A stretch of DNA of 64,000 bases from Marinomonas pontica (GTDB lineage Bacteria > Pseudomonadota > Gammaproteobacteria > Pseudomonadales > Marinomonadaceae): contig NZ_JAODTL010000032.1 in the NCBI RefSeq assembly GCF_026191375.1, forward strand, positions 62,001 through 126,000, given 5' to 3'. A program made the position numbers and the translations under genes. Under the pieces are notes generated by a model. That model was given only the letters and a program-made list of their open reading frames with translations. It ran no database searches and was not told the origin of the DNA. This document shows, in pieces, positions 19,850-28,420 of the stretch (position 1 is the stretch's first letter; each line of letters starts with the position of its first letter).

Positions 19850-20644
19850 ATGAAACGAGTTTTGATCACTGGCGCTGCTGGCAATTTAGGCCATGTAATG
19901 CGTCCTCGCTTAAATGATTGGGCGACAGATATTCGCCTTTCTGACATTGCCAAAGTAGACGATTTAAAAGCGAATGAACAGTTTGTACAGTGTGATCTAG
20001 GGGATGCCGCTGCGGTGATGTCCTTAGTTGAAGGTTGTGATGCTATTGTGCATTTTGGCGGTGTTTCAACCGAAAATACATTTGACAGTATTTTAAATGG
20101 AAACATACAAGGGACTTACAATTTATATGAAGCGGCTAGAAAAAATAATGTAAAGCGTATCTTTTTTGCTAGTTCCAATCATGTAGTTGGCTTTCATGAT
20201 AGAGAAACGCTTTTAGATGCCCACTGTGCAATGCGACCTGACAGTATGTATGGGTTATCGAAATGCTTTGGTGAGCTATTGGCACAGTATTATTACGATA
20301 AATTTGGCATTGAATCGGCGCTAGTTCGCATCGGTTCTTGCTTCCCTAAACCGCGTAATCGTCGCATGTTATCGACTTGGTTAAGTGAAGGGGATTTGTC
20401 TGATTTAATCAAAAAAGTATATGCCGCAGATCGATTAGGTTGCACGGTTATATATGGTGTATCTGATAACCCAAGTACTTGGTGGGACAACCGTCATGCC
20501 AAATTTATAGGTTGGACACCTAAGGACTCTTCTGTGGTATTTGAAAGTGAAGCGTATTTACAAGAAGAGCAAGCGGATCCAAATGACCCTGCAGTCCGTT
20601 TTCAAGGAGGCCCATTTGCCAGTGCCGGACACTTTGAAGACTAG
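19850..20644 (+). CDS. udh: uronate dehydrogenase
   Basis: Short-chain dehydrogenase of the extended type that oxidises D-glucuronate or D-galacturonate with NAD+ to the aldarolactone. The Rossmann motif is VLITGAAGNLGHVM at the N-terminus, the catalytic serine lies in FFASSNHVVGFH near residue 107, and the YxxxK pair is in MYGLSKCFGELLA near 131-143. The stretch MLSTWLSEGDL, the WWDN motif and the C-terminal DPNDPAVRFQGG resemble the Agrobacterium enzyme as I know it. An upstream ATG (19832) exists, but AGGAG five bases before 19850 decides the start. It follows the TRAP permease by 34 bases. Confidence 0.93.
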   Translation: MKRVLITGAAGNLGHVMRPRLNDWATDIRLSDIAKVDDLKANEQFVQCDLGDAAAVMSLVEGCDAIVHFGGVSTENTFDSILNGNIQGTYNLYEAARKNNVKRIFFASSNHVVGFHDRETLLDAHCAMRPDSMYGLSKCFGELLAQYYYDKFGIESALVRIGSCFPKPRNRRMLSTWLSEGDLSDLIKKVYAADRLGCTVIYGVSDNPSTWWDNRHAKFIGWTPKDSSVVFESEAYLQEEQADPNDPAVRFQGGPFASAGHFED

Positions 20645-20770
20645 CGTGTCGAGCTAGTTAATTTCCGATTAAATCATTTTTCCATAAGGTTTTTTGCTCA
20701 TTTATTGGGCAGGGCATCATGTTGCCAAAATAAGGTCTTTTTACCAAAAAATAACAAAAAGGATGACATT

Positions 20771-21681
20771 ATGACACTTTCTGTCGAGCGTATTCGTGCT
20801 TCTCTTAGTGATGGTTTGCTTTCGTTTCCCATTACTGATTTTGATGAAAAAGGCCGTTTTAATCCAGAAACCTACAAAGCGCGCATTGAATGGTTTATTG
20901 AGCATGGTGTGTCATCTGTTTTTGTTGCAGGTGGGACGGGTGAGTTTTTCTCTTTGGACTTAGCCGAATACCATCAGATTGTTAAAATTGCCGTAGAGAC
21001 CGTGGCAGGGAGAGTTCCTGTGATTGCCAGTGCAGGACGCAGTGTAGCTGAGGCAAAGGTGTTTGTTCGCGCTGCTGAACAAGCAGGTTGCGATGGAATT
21101 CTCTTGATGCCTCCATTTTTAACGGAGTGCCCTGAGGATGGCATTATTGAGTACGCCTCTCAGATTATGCGAAGTAGCCCGATTCAGTTCATTTATTATA
21201 ACCGTGGTAACGGTGTTTTAGGTGCAGAGAATATCAAACTATTAGCGGACAATAATCCAAATTTAATCGCGTTAAAAGATGGTGTAGGCAACATCGCAGC
21301 TCTCAATGATACGATTAAAACAGTGGGGGATAGGCTGGTTTATATCGGGGGGTACCAACTGCAGAGATCTTTGCAGAGGCCTATCTTTCGATTGGTGTAA
21401 ATACCTATTCTTCTGCCGTATTTAACTTTATGCCTGAAATGGCAAATCGTTTTTATAAGGCATTACGAGGAGGAGATAAGAAGGTAGTGACCTCTATTAT
21501 TCAAGATTTCTTTATTCCATTCTGCCGTTTGCGTGATGAGAAAAAAGGCTATGCGGTAAGTCTTATTAAATCGGGCGCGATAGAAATTGGCCGATCTGCA
21601 GGTACCGTGAGAGCACCTCTGACGATGCCGACGATTGATCAAGAAGCTCGACTTAAAGCACTGATTGACGTAAATAAATAG
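20771..21681 (+). pseudogene. kdgD: 5-dehydro-4-deoxyglucarate dehydratase, copy 2 (single-base frameshift)
   Basis: Paralogue of the kdgD at 10.0 kb; the two proteins agree over most positions and share YYNRGNG and the Schiff-base segment IALKDGVGN near residue 169. The frame breaks at the G run 21347-21352 (six G). A seventh G gives LVYIGGVPTAEIFAEAYLSI and continues to the stop at 21679-21681, for a 303-residue product. Its T-rich site, which is broken in copy 1, is intact here, so the two copies are broken at different places. The ATG at 20771 follows AAAAAGGATGAC. Confidence 0.9.
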
Positions 21682-21717
21682 TTTTTGCTGTTATCGTGGC
21701 GCTTACAGGAGGTTAGT

Positions 21718-22668
21718 ATGTCGGAAATAGATGTGTTGGTGATGGTTCCTTGTCGACCAGAGCAATTGAAAACATTAGAACAGCGCTACCGTTTGCATCG
21801 TTTTGATCTGGCTGATGAATCAGGAAAAGAGGCCATGCTCTTGACGCATGGCGCGGCGATTAGAGCAGTAGTGACGACGCATACAGGTGGTTTTACTGAA
21901 GCATTGTTGGATCGTTTGCCGAATGTAGAAATCGTCGCCGTGGCAAGTGTGGGCTACGACACAGTGTGTGTGGATGCCTGTGCAAAACGCGGTATTCCTG
22001 TAACCAATACGCCAGATGTATTGACCAATGACGTGGCGGATATGGCACTTATGTTGCTATTAACAACGGTTCGCCGTTTATTAAATGGCGTGAACTGGAT
22101 ACAAAATGGCCATTGGCAAAGTAAAGGTATGATGGCGTTGAACACCAGCTTAACAGGCAAACGTGTTGGCATTGTTGGGCTTGGGCGTATAGGGAAAGCC
22201 ATTGCGGTACGCTGTGAAGCTTTTGGTTTGCAGCCATGCTATTACGGTCGTCGTGAGCAAAAAGACGTATCTTATCCATGGTTTTCTGACTTGGAAAAAT
22301 TGGCAGAACAGGTTGATGTAATGATTGTGGCGGTTCCGGGTGGTGCGGATACTCAAGGTCTCATCAGCAAGAAAGTTCTTTTGGCGCTGGGCAAACAAGG
22401 CTACTTTATTAACATCGCGCGAGGGTCAGTTGTGGACGAAAATGCGTTAATAGACGTTTTGGTGTCTGGAGAAATAAAAGGCGCTGGCTTGGATGTTTTT
22501 GTCGATGAACCAAATGTACCGGAGGCATTATTGACGCTGGATAATGTGGTTCTTCAACCGCATTGCGCAAGTGGTACGGAAGAAACCCGAAGCGCGATGT
22601 CGCAGTTAGTGGTGGACAATTTGAATGCACATTTTACCGGGCAGTCTTTGTTAACGCCGATACGTTAA
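21718..22668 (+). CDS. D-isomer 2-hydroxyacid dehydrogenase
   Basis: NAD(P)-dependent dehydrogenase of the glyoxylate/hydroxypyruvate reductase group, 316 residues. The nucleotide-binding motif is VGIVGLGRIGKAIA near residues 146-159. The catalytic Arg, Glu and His are in NIARGSVVDE, VFVDEPNVPE and LQPHCASGTEETRSAM. AGGAGG six bases before the ATG at 21718 decides the start over the in-frame 21685. It ends the uronate cluster. A role in reducing a keto-acid by-product or a tartronate-type intermediate is possible but not shown. Confidence 0.87.
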   Translation: MSEIDVLVMVPCRPEQLKTLEQRYRLHRFDLADESGKEAMLLTHGAAIRAVVTTHTGGFTEALLDRLPNVEIVAVASVGYDTVCVDACAKRGIPVTNTPDVLTNDVADMALMLLLTTVRRLLNGVNWIQNGHWQSKGMMALNTSLTGKRVGIVGLGRIGKAIAVRCEAFGLQPCYYGRREQKDVSYPWFSDLEKLAEQVDVMIVAVPGGADTQGLISKKVLLALGKQGYFINIARGSVVDENALIDVLVSGEIKGAGLDVFVDEPNVPEALLTLDNVVLQPHCASGTEETRSAMSQLVVDNLNAHFTGQSLLTPIR

Positions 22669-22726
22669 TTTATGGCGTACTGACGTTAGGTTAGTGCTTA
22701 TTCGTCTACTCGAAATTGGATTTAAC

Positions 22727-22759
22727 AAACCGTGATTCATTTGAATCACGGTTTTTTTT
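22727..22759 (+). terminator. rho-independent terminator closing the uronate cluster
   Basis: A 13-bp perfect stem, AAACCGTGATTCA (22727-22739) with TGAATCACGGTTT (22742-22754), followed by a run of eight T. It lies between the dehydrogenase and the convergent oxygenase gene. Confidence 0.88.
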
Positions 22760-22786
22760 ATACCTCGAAATGGGGTGGCTAGGCGA

Positions 22787-23626
22787 TTAGATTACGCCTA
22801 ATTCCACTAAGCGTTCATGCAAGTAGCTTTTCGCCGTATGGCGGTCGGACAACACGACTTCTGGTTTTGGGTGCAGGAACAACGGCAAAGAAATGCGTGA
22901 TTTGGTTTTGTCAGCGCCTTCTGGGTTGATCACACGATGAGAAGTCGATGGAAAGTAGCCGCCTGATGCTTCTTGTAACATGTCGCCAATGTTGACGATT
23001 AGGGTGCCAAAATCGCAGGGCACATCCATCCAGGAACCGTCTTTGGCTTTGACTTGCAGGCCTGGCTCATTCGCCGATGGCAAAATCGTCAATAGGTTGA
23101 TGTCTTCGTGAGCCCCAGCTCGAATGGCCCCCAACTCTTCATCACCTTTTAATGGTGGATAATGCAATACGCGAAGCAGCGTTTGGTCACTGCCATCCAC
23201 CATGCTTGATAACGGCTGTGAATAATGTTGTGCGACGGCTTCTGGAGAGTGTGCTTCTACCCAAGCGAGCAACTCGGACGCAAGTGTGTTGGCTTCAGAA
23301 TAATACTGTGCCAGTCGCGTTTTTTTGTCTGCTGGGCATTGTCCCCAAGGGTAGTAGTGAAAATATTCTTTGATGTCTTTTTTGGTATGGCCTTTCGCGG
23401 TTTCAGAGACATCCGGTGGAAAAAAACCGTCTTGAGTGCCGACGTTGTAGCGATAATCGTATTTGGATTCGCTGTCGAAAAAGCTTTGCCAGTCTTGATA
23501 AATGGCGCTGACCAGTTCTTTTTTGATGGGATGGTTTTTTAGTACGCCAAATCCCGTTTCACGTAGGGATTTGACGAAATCAGCCGCGGCGGTTGAGCTT
23601 GTGTAGTCAATGGCTTGTAATTGCAT
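22787..23626 (-). CDS. 2-oxoglutarate/Fe(II)-dependent dioxygenase, isopenicillin N synthase-like
   Basis: Non-haem iron oxygenase of the IPNS/DIOX_N-2OG-FeII family, 279 residues. The iron triad is His173 and Asp175 (in AGAHEDINLL) and His230 (in STSHRVINP); Arg244 and Ser246 (KSRISLPLF) should bind 2-oxoglutarate. The N-terminal DIOX_N region covers about residues 1-100. The substrate is unknown; relatives act on small molecules. It is transcribed on its own, convergent with the uronate cluster. Confidence 0.87.
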   Translation of the reverse strand: MQLQAIDYTSSTAAADFVKSLRETGFGVLKNHPIKKELVSAIYQDWQSFFDSESKYDYRYNVGTQDGFFPPDVSETAKGHTKKDIKEYFHYYPWGQCPADKKTRLAQYYSEANTLASELLAWVEAHSPEAVAQHYSQPLSSMVDGSDQTLLRVLHYPPLKGDEELGAIRAGAHEDINLLTILPSANEPGLQVKAKDGSWMDVPCDFGTLIVNIGDMLQEASGGYFPSTSHRVINPEGADKTKSRISLPLFLHPKPEVVLSDRHTAKSYLHERLVELGVI

Positions 23627-23722
23627 GATTGTTTCCTATGGGCCAAATAATGGCCATTTTGTCTGAGGTGCATCGTTTGATAATAGACGGATGCGGTGGT
23701 TTTTCTAGAACAAAATAGGCGG

Positions 23723-23878
23723 TTACGAAGACCAGCCACTGTGGAAAAAATAGCGTAAATCGACCGTTTCCGCTTGGTAGTGCTGCTGCCACTGGGTCAA
23801 ACTCATTACTGAACGACGCACTAATGCCTCGGCTTTTGCCGATTCATTGGGTGTGTTCAGAGATGAGCATAATGTCAT
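23723..23878 (-). CDS. possible small hypothetical protein (51 aa)
   Basis: A short minus-strand frame upstream of the oxygenase. It begins MTLCSSLNTPNESAKAEALV and ends DLRYFFHSGWSS. The composition is plausible for a protein and the gene is co-directional with the oxygenase, but there is no recognised family. An extended frame reaches 23917 into the 8-bp tandem repeat. It may simply be a chance frame. Confidence 0.3.
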   Translation of the reverse strand: MTLCSSLNTPNESAKAEALVRRSVMSLTQWQQHYQAETVDLRYFFHSGWSS

Positions 23879-23900
23879 GGTGTGTTTTCTACTTTTCAAA

Positions 23901-23932
23901 ATGCCGCAATGCCGCAATGCCGCAATGGCGGA
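23901..23932. repeat. 8-bp tandem repeat, three exact copies plus one degenerate
   Basis: ATGCCGCA is repeated at 23901, 23909 and 23917, with ATGGCGGA at 23925. An 8-base unit changes reading frame when copy number changes. It lies in the 562-base stretch between the oxygenase start (23626) and yqgE (24189), which otherwise holds only the weak small frame and no convincing promoter. Confidence 0.85.
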
Positions 23933-24188
23933 ATGTGTTTGTTGTGCTAGTTTACTGCGTGATATGCCGATTTTGAATAGATTCGGTAATAATTTGTATT
24001 TTGGGGTGGGTTAATTCTCAGTATGTCCTATACTGCTTGGGTCGGCTGTGTACATTTGCCGTCTTCTTTTGCACTTCTCTACAGTCTATATATCGTTTTG
24101 TGTTGGCGAGTTCTGTCTTGGTTCAAGTACTTCTTATGTTTACGTAATCAACGCGATCTTTGCGTTGTCATCCATTTAAAGAGGGCAC

Positions 24189-24761
24189 ATGACTATGAAT
24201 ACATTTTTCGATTCGTTTAAAAATCATTTTTTAATTTCAATGCCACATCTCGACGACCCCCATTTTGAACACACGGTTATTTATCTTTGCGAGCACACCA
24301 AAGCGGGTGCGATGGGGATTATTATTAATCGCCCATCAAATGTCGATTTCACAGAATTAGCGAATCACTTAGGCATCCAAATTGACAGCCCGAGCTTGGT
24401 GTCTGAACCCATTTATACGGGAGGCCCCGTTGAAGCGGAGCGAGGTTTTATTCTGCATACGGCGGATAAAGTCTGGAGTAATACACTGCGAGTAACAGAC
24501 GACGTGTCTTTGTCTGCGTCACTGGAAGCGCTGGAAGATATTGCGCAAGATAAAGGCCCCGATGCTTTTCGAATCACGTTAGGTTGTGCGGGTTGGGATG
24601 CTGGTCAGTTGGAAACGGAAATAGCCAATAATGATTGGCTGGTTTGTGAAGCGGATTTAGACGTATTATTCTACACACCAAGTGACATGCAATTTACCGC
24701 AGCGACTCGCGTCTTGGGAATTGATATGACAAGACTTTCACCGGATATAGGACATGGTTAA
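24189..24761 (+). CDS. yqgE: UPF0301 protein YqgE/AlgH
   Basis: Conserved small cytoplasmic protein of unknown biochemical role. The family opening NHFLISMPHLDDPHFEHTVI is followed by YLCEHTKAGAMGIIINRP near residues 31-48, then the typical PIYTGGPVEAERGFILH and LGCAGWDAGQLE. The length of 190 is normal. AAAGAGGG lies before the ATG at 24189; a second ATG is two codons later. Its stop overlaps the ruvX start (TAATG), the usual gammaproteobacterial pairing. Confidence 0.93.
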   Translation: MTMNTFFDSFKNHFLISMPHLDDPHFEHTVIYLCEHTKAGAMGIIINRPSNVDFTELANHLGIQIDSPSLVSEPIYTGGPVEAERGFILHTADKVWSNTLRVTDDVSLSASLEALEDIAQDKGPDAFRITLGCAGWDAGQLETEIANNDWLVCEADLDVLFYTPSDMQFTAATRVLGIDMTRLSPDIGHG

Positions 24762-25231
24762 TGACAGCGTCAATCTCGACAGAAACGCCTAGCAATGACA
24801 ATCACAAGCCCAATACTGCTCGTTCAGTATTGGGCTTTGATTTTGGCACCACGCGCATGGGAGTGGCCATTGGTCAAAGTATTACCGGCACCGCGCGTCC
24901 ATTGGATCCATTAAAGGCCAAAGATGGTATTCCGAATTGGGATGAGATCACGCGTATTGTGACCGAATGGAAGCCAGATGCCTTTGTGGTGGGCTTGCCA
25001 TTGGATATGGACGGTTCAGAAAATGAGATGTGTCAACGGGCACGTAAATTTGCGAAACGATTACATGGACGTTTTAATCTTCCATACCATATGATGGACG
25101 AGCGGTTGTCGTCTTATGAGGCGAAAGGGCATGTGATGGCTCGGGGTGGAAATCGCAATTTCAAAGAGAATTCGGTCGATGGTTTGGCTGCCCAAATGAT
25201 AGTAGAGACATGGTTTGCAGAGTCACATTAA
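24761..25231 (+). CDS. ruvX: Holliday junction resolvase-like / pre-16S rRNA nuclease RuvX (YqgF)
   Basis: RNase H-fold protein that matures the 5' end of 16S rRNA in E. coli. The first catalytic aspartate is in SVLGFDFGTTRMGVAIGQ near residues 23-40, the VVGLPLDMDGSENEM motif lies near 77-91, and the last acidic strand region is MMDERLSSYEA near 111-121. It has about 156 residues, with an N-terminal extension of some 20 polar residues before the fold. It is translationally coupled to yqgE and 55 bases before pyrR. Confidence 0.94.
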   Translation: MTASISTETPSNDNHKPNTARSVLGFDFGTTRMGVAIGQSITGTARPLDPLKAKDGIPNWDEITRIVTEWKPDAFVVGLPLDMDGSENEMCQRARKFAKRLHGRFNLPYHMMDERLSSYEAKGHVMARGGNRNFKENSVDGLAAQMIVETWFAESH

Positions 25232-25286
25232 GCACATCAGTTTGACTCGCGTTTTTTACGAATTTATTAGCAAGGTTTGATCCATA

Positions 25287-25784
25287 ATGAAGTTAGATTT
25301 AGAACATTCTCTGGCGTCGATGAAAATGCAACTGGCGGCGTATTGCGAGCAAAAAAACATCGAAGACGCCATTGTGGTTGGTATTCATACAGGGGGTGTT
25401 TGGGTGGCGGAGCGTTTGATGTCTGCGGTGCCAACCAATGAGCCTCTCGCGACGCTGGACATTACTTTTTACCGTGACGATTTTACCAAAGCGGGATTAA
25501 ACCCAAAAGTGAACCAAACTTTGTTGCCAGCGATTGAAGATCGGCACGTGATTTTAGTAGACGATGTGCTTATGTCCGGTCGTACCATTCGTGCCGCGAT
25601 GAATGAAATATTCGACTTTGGTCGCCCTGCGAGTGTGACCTTGGCGATTCTGTATGATCTTGGCCAACATGAGCTTCCGATTGCAGCGGATATCGTTGGT
25701 GAGCGCTTAACGCTTAATCCTGAGCAAAGGGTCAAGTTGACTGGGCCAAAACCACTGAATGTTTCTGTGATTGATGCCCATTAA
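25287..25784 (+). CDS. pyrR: bifunctional pyr regulator / uracil phosphoribosyltransferase PyrR
   Basis: Phosphoribosyltransferase-fold protein that in many bacteria senses UMP/UTP and controls pyr genes. The PRPP loop is LVDDVLMSGRTIRA at residues 90-103, and the early VVGIHTGGVWVAERL lies at 30-44. The length of 165 is slightly short of Bacillus PyrR. It lies just upstream of pyrB, as in Pseudomonas, where PyrR acts on transcription rather than through a Bacillus-type RNA site; which applies here is not visible. Confidence 0.93.
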   Translation: MKLDLEHSLASMKMQLAAYCEQKNIEDAIVVGIHTGGVWVAERLMSAVPTNEPLATLDITFYRDDFTKAGLNPKVNQTLLPAIEDRHVILVDDVLMSGRTIRAAMNEIFDFGRPASVTLAILYDLGQHELPIAADIVGERLTLNPEQRVKLTGPKPLNVSVIDAH

Positions 25785-25867
25785 TATGCGTAACAAGCCT
25801 TTATTTTTTGTTGAACACATACGACAATTAACCGATGGATAAGATTGACGATACGGCGGTTAGCAGA

Positions 25868-25984
25868 ATGAACTTCCTCCATACTATGTGGAAGGGTAAC
25901 CGTTTAGTGTCATTAATGCCCGGTTGCAGTGTGTCTGTGCCGGGCATTTTCCTATCTACACTTCCTATTTTAAATAGAGAATGA
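25868..25984 (+). CDS. putative pyrB leader peptide (38 aa)
   Basis: A short frame beginning MNFLHTMWKGNRLVSLMPGC and ending FLSTLPILNRE runs straight through the hairpin at 25915-25948 and stops 37 bases before pyrB. This is the arrangement of the enterobacterial pyrL leader, in which translation through the attenuator prevents termination when UTP is low. The ribosome site is weak (no clear GGAG before the ATG), and the sequence is unlike PyrL. Existence as a translated peptide is inferred. Confidence 0.4.
   Translation: MNFLHTMWKGNRLVSLMPGCSVSVPGIFLSTLPILNRE
25915..25950 (+). terminator. candidate attenuator upstream of pyrB
   Basis: AATGCCCGG (25915-25923) pairs with CCGGGCATT (25940-25948) around a 16-base loop, followed by only TT then CC. 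The stem is strong but the T tract is short. It sits in the 237-base leader between pyrR and pyrB and inside the putative leader frame, as expected for an attenuator. Confidence 0.55.
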
Positions 25985-26021
25985 CGACCATGTCGTCGTT
26001 GCAGTTTGAGGAAAGCAAACC

Positions 26022-27025
26022 ATGATGCGATCCGAACCTCGGGCATTACAGTTAAATGAACACGGCCAGCTAAAGCATTTTTTAACGTTGGATGGATTAG
26101 ACAAAACCATTTTGACGGAAATTTTGGACCGAGCCGACTCCTTTCTCTCGATGGGAGAACAGTCTGTTAAGAAAGTTCCTCTGCTACGCGGTAAAACCGT
26201 AGTCAATTTATTTTTTGAAAACTCTACCCGTACACGTACCACGTTTGAGCTTGCCGCTAAGCGTTTATCCGCAGACGTCATCAATTTGAACATTGAAACG
26301 TCGGCAACGTCCAAGGGGAATCTTTGCTGGATACGTTGAAAAACTTAGAAGCCATGCAGAGTGATATGTTCATTGTTCGCCATTCAGACAGTGGCGCGGC
26401 ACATTTTATTGCCGAACACTGCACGCCGAATGTGGCCATCATTAATGCGGGTGATGGACGTCACGCTCACCCAACGCAAGCGATGCTAGACATGTTAACG
26501 ATTCGCCGTCATAAAGGCCGCTTCGATGGTCTAAAAATCGCGATTGTTGGCGACATTCTGCATTCACGAGTGGCGCGCTCTCAGCTGCAAGCATTGACTA
26601 CCCTAGGGGTGAGTGATGTGCGTTTGGTGGGTCCGAAAACCTTAGTGCCGAGTTTCTTCGCAGAAATGGGTGCGACCATTTGTCATGACCTAGAGGCTGG
26701 TCTAAAAGACGTGGATGTTGTGGTGATGCTACGACTTCAAAAAGAGCGTATGAAAGGCGCGTTATTGCCGAGCGAAAGTGAGTTCTACCGTTTGTATGGT
26801 TTGACGGAGGAGTCTTTATCATGGGCGAAGCCTGATGCGATCGTGATGCACCCAGGTCCTATTAACCGTGGCGTTGAGATCTCCTCTGACGTGGCCGATG
26901 GTAAGCATTCAGTGATTTTAGACCAAGTAACCAACGGTATTGCAGTGCGCATGGCGGTATTGTCTATGGCCATGAGCGGTCAGCTGCAAAGTGATGAATC
27001 GCCAGCGACGAAGGACGAAGAATAG
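26022..27025 (+). pseudogene. pyrB: aspartate carbamoyltransferase catalytic subunit (single-base frameshift)
   Basis: Catalyses carbamoylation of aspartate, the first committed step of pyrimidine synthesis. The carbamoyl-phosphate motif is [20 protein letters not shown] near residues 65-84; [27 protein letters not shown] and [13 protein letters not shown] follow. The frame stops at 26339 because the G run 26315-26318 has four G; a fifth gives [17 protein letters not shown] and continues to 27025, for about 334 residues as in Pseudomonas. No pyrI follows; instead pyrC' lies one base after, as in the Pseudomonas-type holoenzyme. A biological null is unlikely unless the strain is a pyrimidine auxotroph. 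Confidence 0.93.
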
Positions 27026-27026
27026 T

Positions 27027-28304
27027 ATGAAATTACGTATTCAAAATGGTCGTTTGATCGACCCAAGCCAAGACATCGATGCGATAACGGATCTGTTTAT
27101 CGACAACCAAAAGGTGGTCGCGATTGGCGAGGCGCCTGAAGGGTTTGAAAATGCCGACGTAGTGGACGCTACGGGTCAGTGGATTTTGCCTGGCTTAGTG
27201 GATCTTGCGGTGGCATTGCGTGAGCCAGGACAAACGCAAAAAGGCAGCATTGCGACAGAAGGCCGTGCGGCTGTTTCGGGTGGTGTGACGACGTTGGTTT
27301 GCCCGCCAGACACTCGTCCTATTGTGGATACGCCAGCGGTGGCGGCGCTGATTCAAGACAAAGCCGATGATGCCGGTATGGCGAATGTGTTCCCATTGGG
27401 AGCGTTAACGCAAGGGCTGGAAGGCGCGCAATTGAGCAATATGGTGGCGTTAACCGAAGCAGGATGTATCGCATTGTCGAATCATCGTCACCCGATGGCG
27501 AGCACCAAGGTGTTGTCTCGTGCGCTTGAATATGCGGCGACCCATGATTTGTTGGTGGTGTTCCACCCTGATGAATCCAGCTTATCTGAAGGCGGTTGTG
27601 CGCACGAAGGTTTGATGTCGACCATGCACGGTTTGGCAGGCATTCCAGAAGAAGCGGAAACCATTGCGTTAATGCGTGATTTATTGCTGGTGGAAAAAAC
27701 CGGCGTACGCGCGCATTTTGCTCGTTTGTCTTGTGCGAAATCGGTTGAGATGATTGCTGATGCTAAAGCTTCTGGGCTGGATGTTACGGCGGATGTGGCG
27801 GTGCATAACTTATTGCTTAATGATCAAGTGTTGAGTGGTTTTGATGGCCATTATCATGTGCTGCCACCTTTGCGCAGTGATGAAGACCGATTGACTCTGA
27901 TTGAGGGGATAAAAGCTGGCGTTATTTCCGCCATTTGTTCCGACCATCAGCCGCATGAAAAAATGGCCAAAACAGCGCCGTTCGCGGCAACAGAACCTGG
28001 TATGGCCAATGTCGAAATTTTGCTTCCTTTGGCGATGCAGTTAATGGACGAAGGCGATTTGGACTTCTCCACTGTTCTGACGTGTTTAACATCGGGCCCT
28101 GCTGCGTGCTTTGGGTTGGAGGCTGGTTCATTGTCCGTGGGCAGTTTCGCCGACTTCATGTTGTTTGACAGTACGGTTCGTTGGACGTGGTCTTACGAAG
28201 GGCGCAGAACCAAAGGTCATAACTCTCCTTATTTTGGCGAAGAGTTTGTTGGTCGTGTTATGTCAACCTACATCTCTGGTCAACGCGTATACCAAGTGGC
28301 GTAA
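27027..28304 (+). CDS. pyrC': non-catalytic dihydroorotase-like protein PyrC'
   Basis: Dihydroorotase homologue of the Pseudomonas PyrC' (PyrX) type, which is a structural partner of aspartate carbamoyltransferase rather than an enzyme. The usual HxH zinc motif after the first strand is lost: LPGLVDLAVALREPG has Ala61 and Ala63 where the histidines belong. The rest of the family pattern is kept (CPPDTRPIVDTPAV, CAHEG, SDHQPHEKMAKTAPFAATEPG). It has 425 residues. ATG 27027 lies one base after the pyrB stop; an in-frame upstream start at 26991 would overlap pyrB. Confidence 0.9.
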   Translation: MKLRIQNGRLIDPSQDIDAITDLFIDNQKVVAIGEAPEGFENADVVDATGQWILPGLVDLAVALREPGQTQKGSIATEGRAAVSGGVTTLVCPPDTRPIVDTPAVAALIQDKADDAGMANVFPLGALTQGLEGAQLSNMVALTEAGCIALSNHRHPMASTKVLSRALEYAATHDLLVVFHPDESSLSEGGCAHEGLMSTMHGLAGIPEEAETIALMRDLLLVEKTGVRAHFARLSCAKSVEMIADAKASGLDVTADVAVHNLLLNDQVLSGFDGHYHVLPPLRSDEDRLTLIEGIKAGVISAICSDHQPHEKMAKTAPFAATEPGMANVEILLPLAMQLMDEGDLDFSTVLTCLTSGPAACFGLEAGSLSVGSFADFMLFDSTVRWTWSYEGRRTKGHNSPYFGEEFVGRVMSTYISGQRVYQVA

Positions 28305-28316
28305 GCCAACCCATAA

Positions 28317-28346
28317 GGCCGAGCTGAGTTTTTCTTGGCTCGGTCT
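28317..28346 (+). terminator. possible terminator after pyrC'
   Basis: CCGAGC (28319-28324) pairs with GCTCGG (28338-28343) around a T-rich loop, followed by TCTTACTATT. The T tract is poor, so termination may be partial. Confidence 0.45.
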
Positions 28347-28420
28347 TACTATTCCTTTACTTTTCTTATTAGGCCGTTAATCTAGTTTGAATTACAAATT
28401 ATTATGGTTTTAATTTCTAT

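Noticed and set aside
24023-24220. 65-residue frame upstream of yqgE
   Set aside because: It overlaps the yqgE start in another frame and lacks a ribosome site; the sequence is rich in Cys, Trp and Leu as in chance frames.
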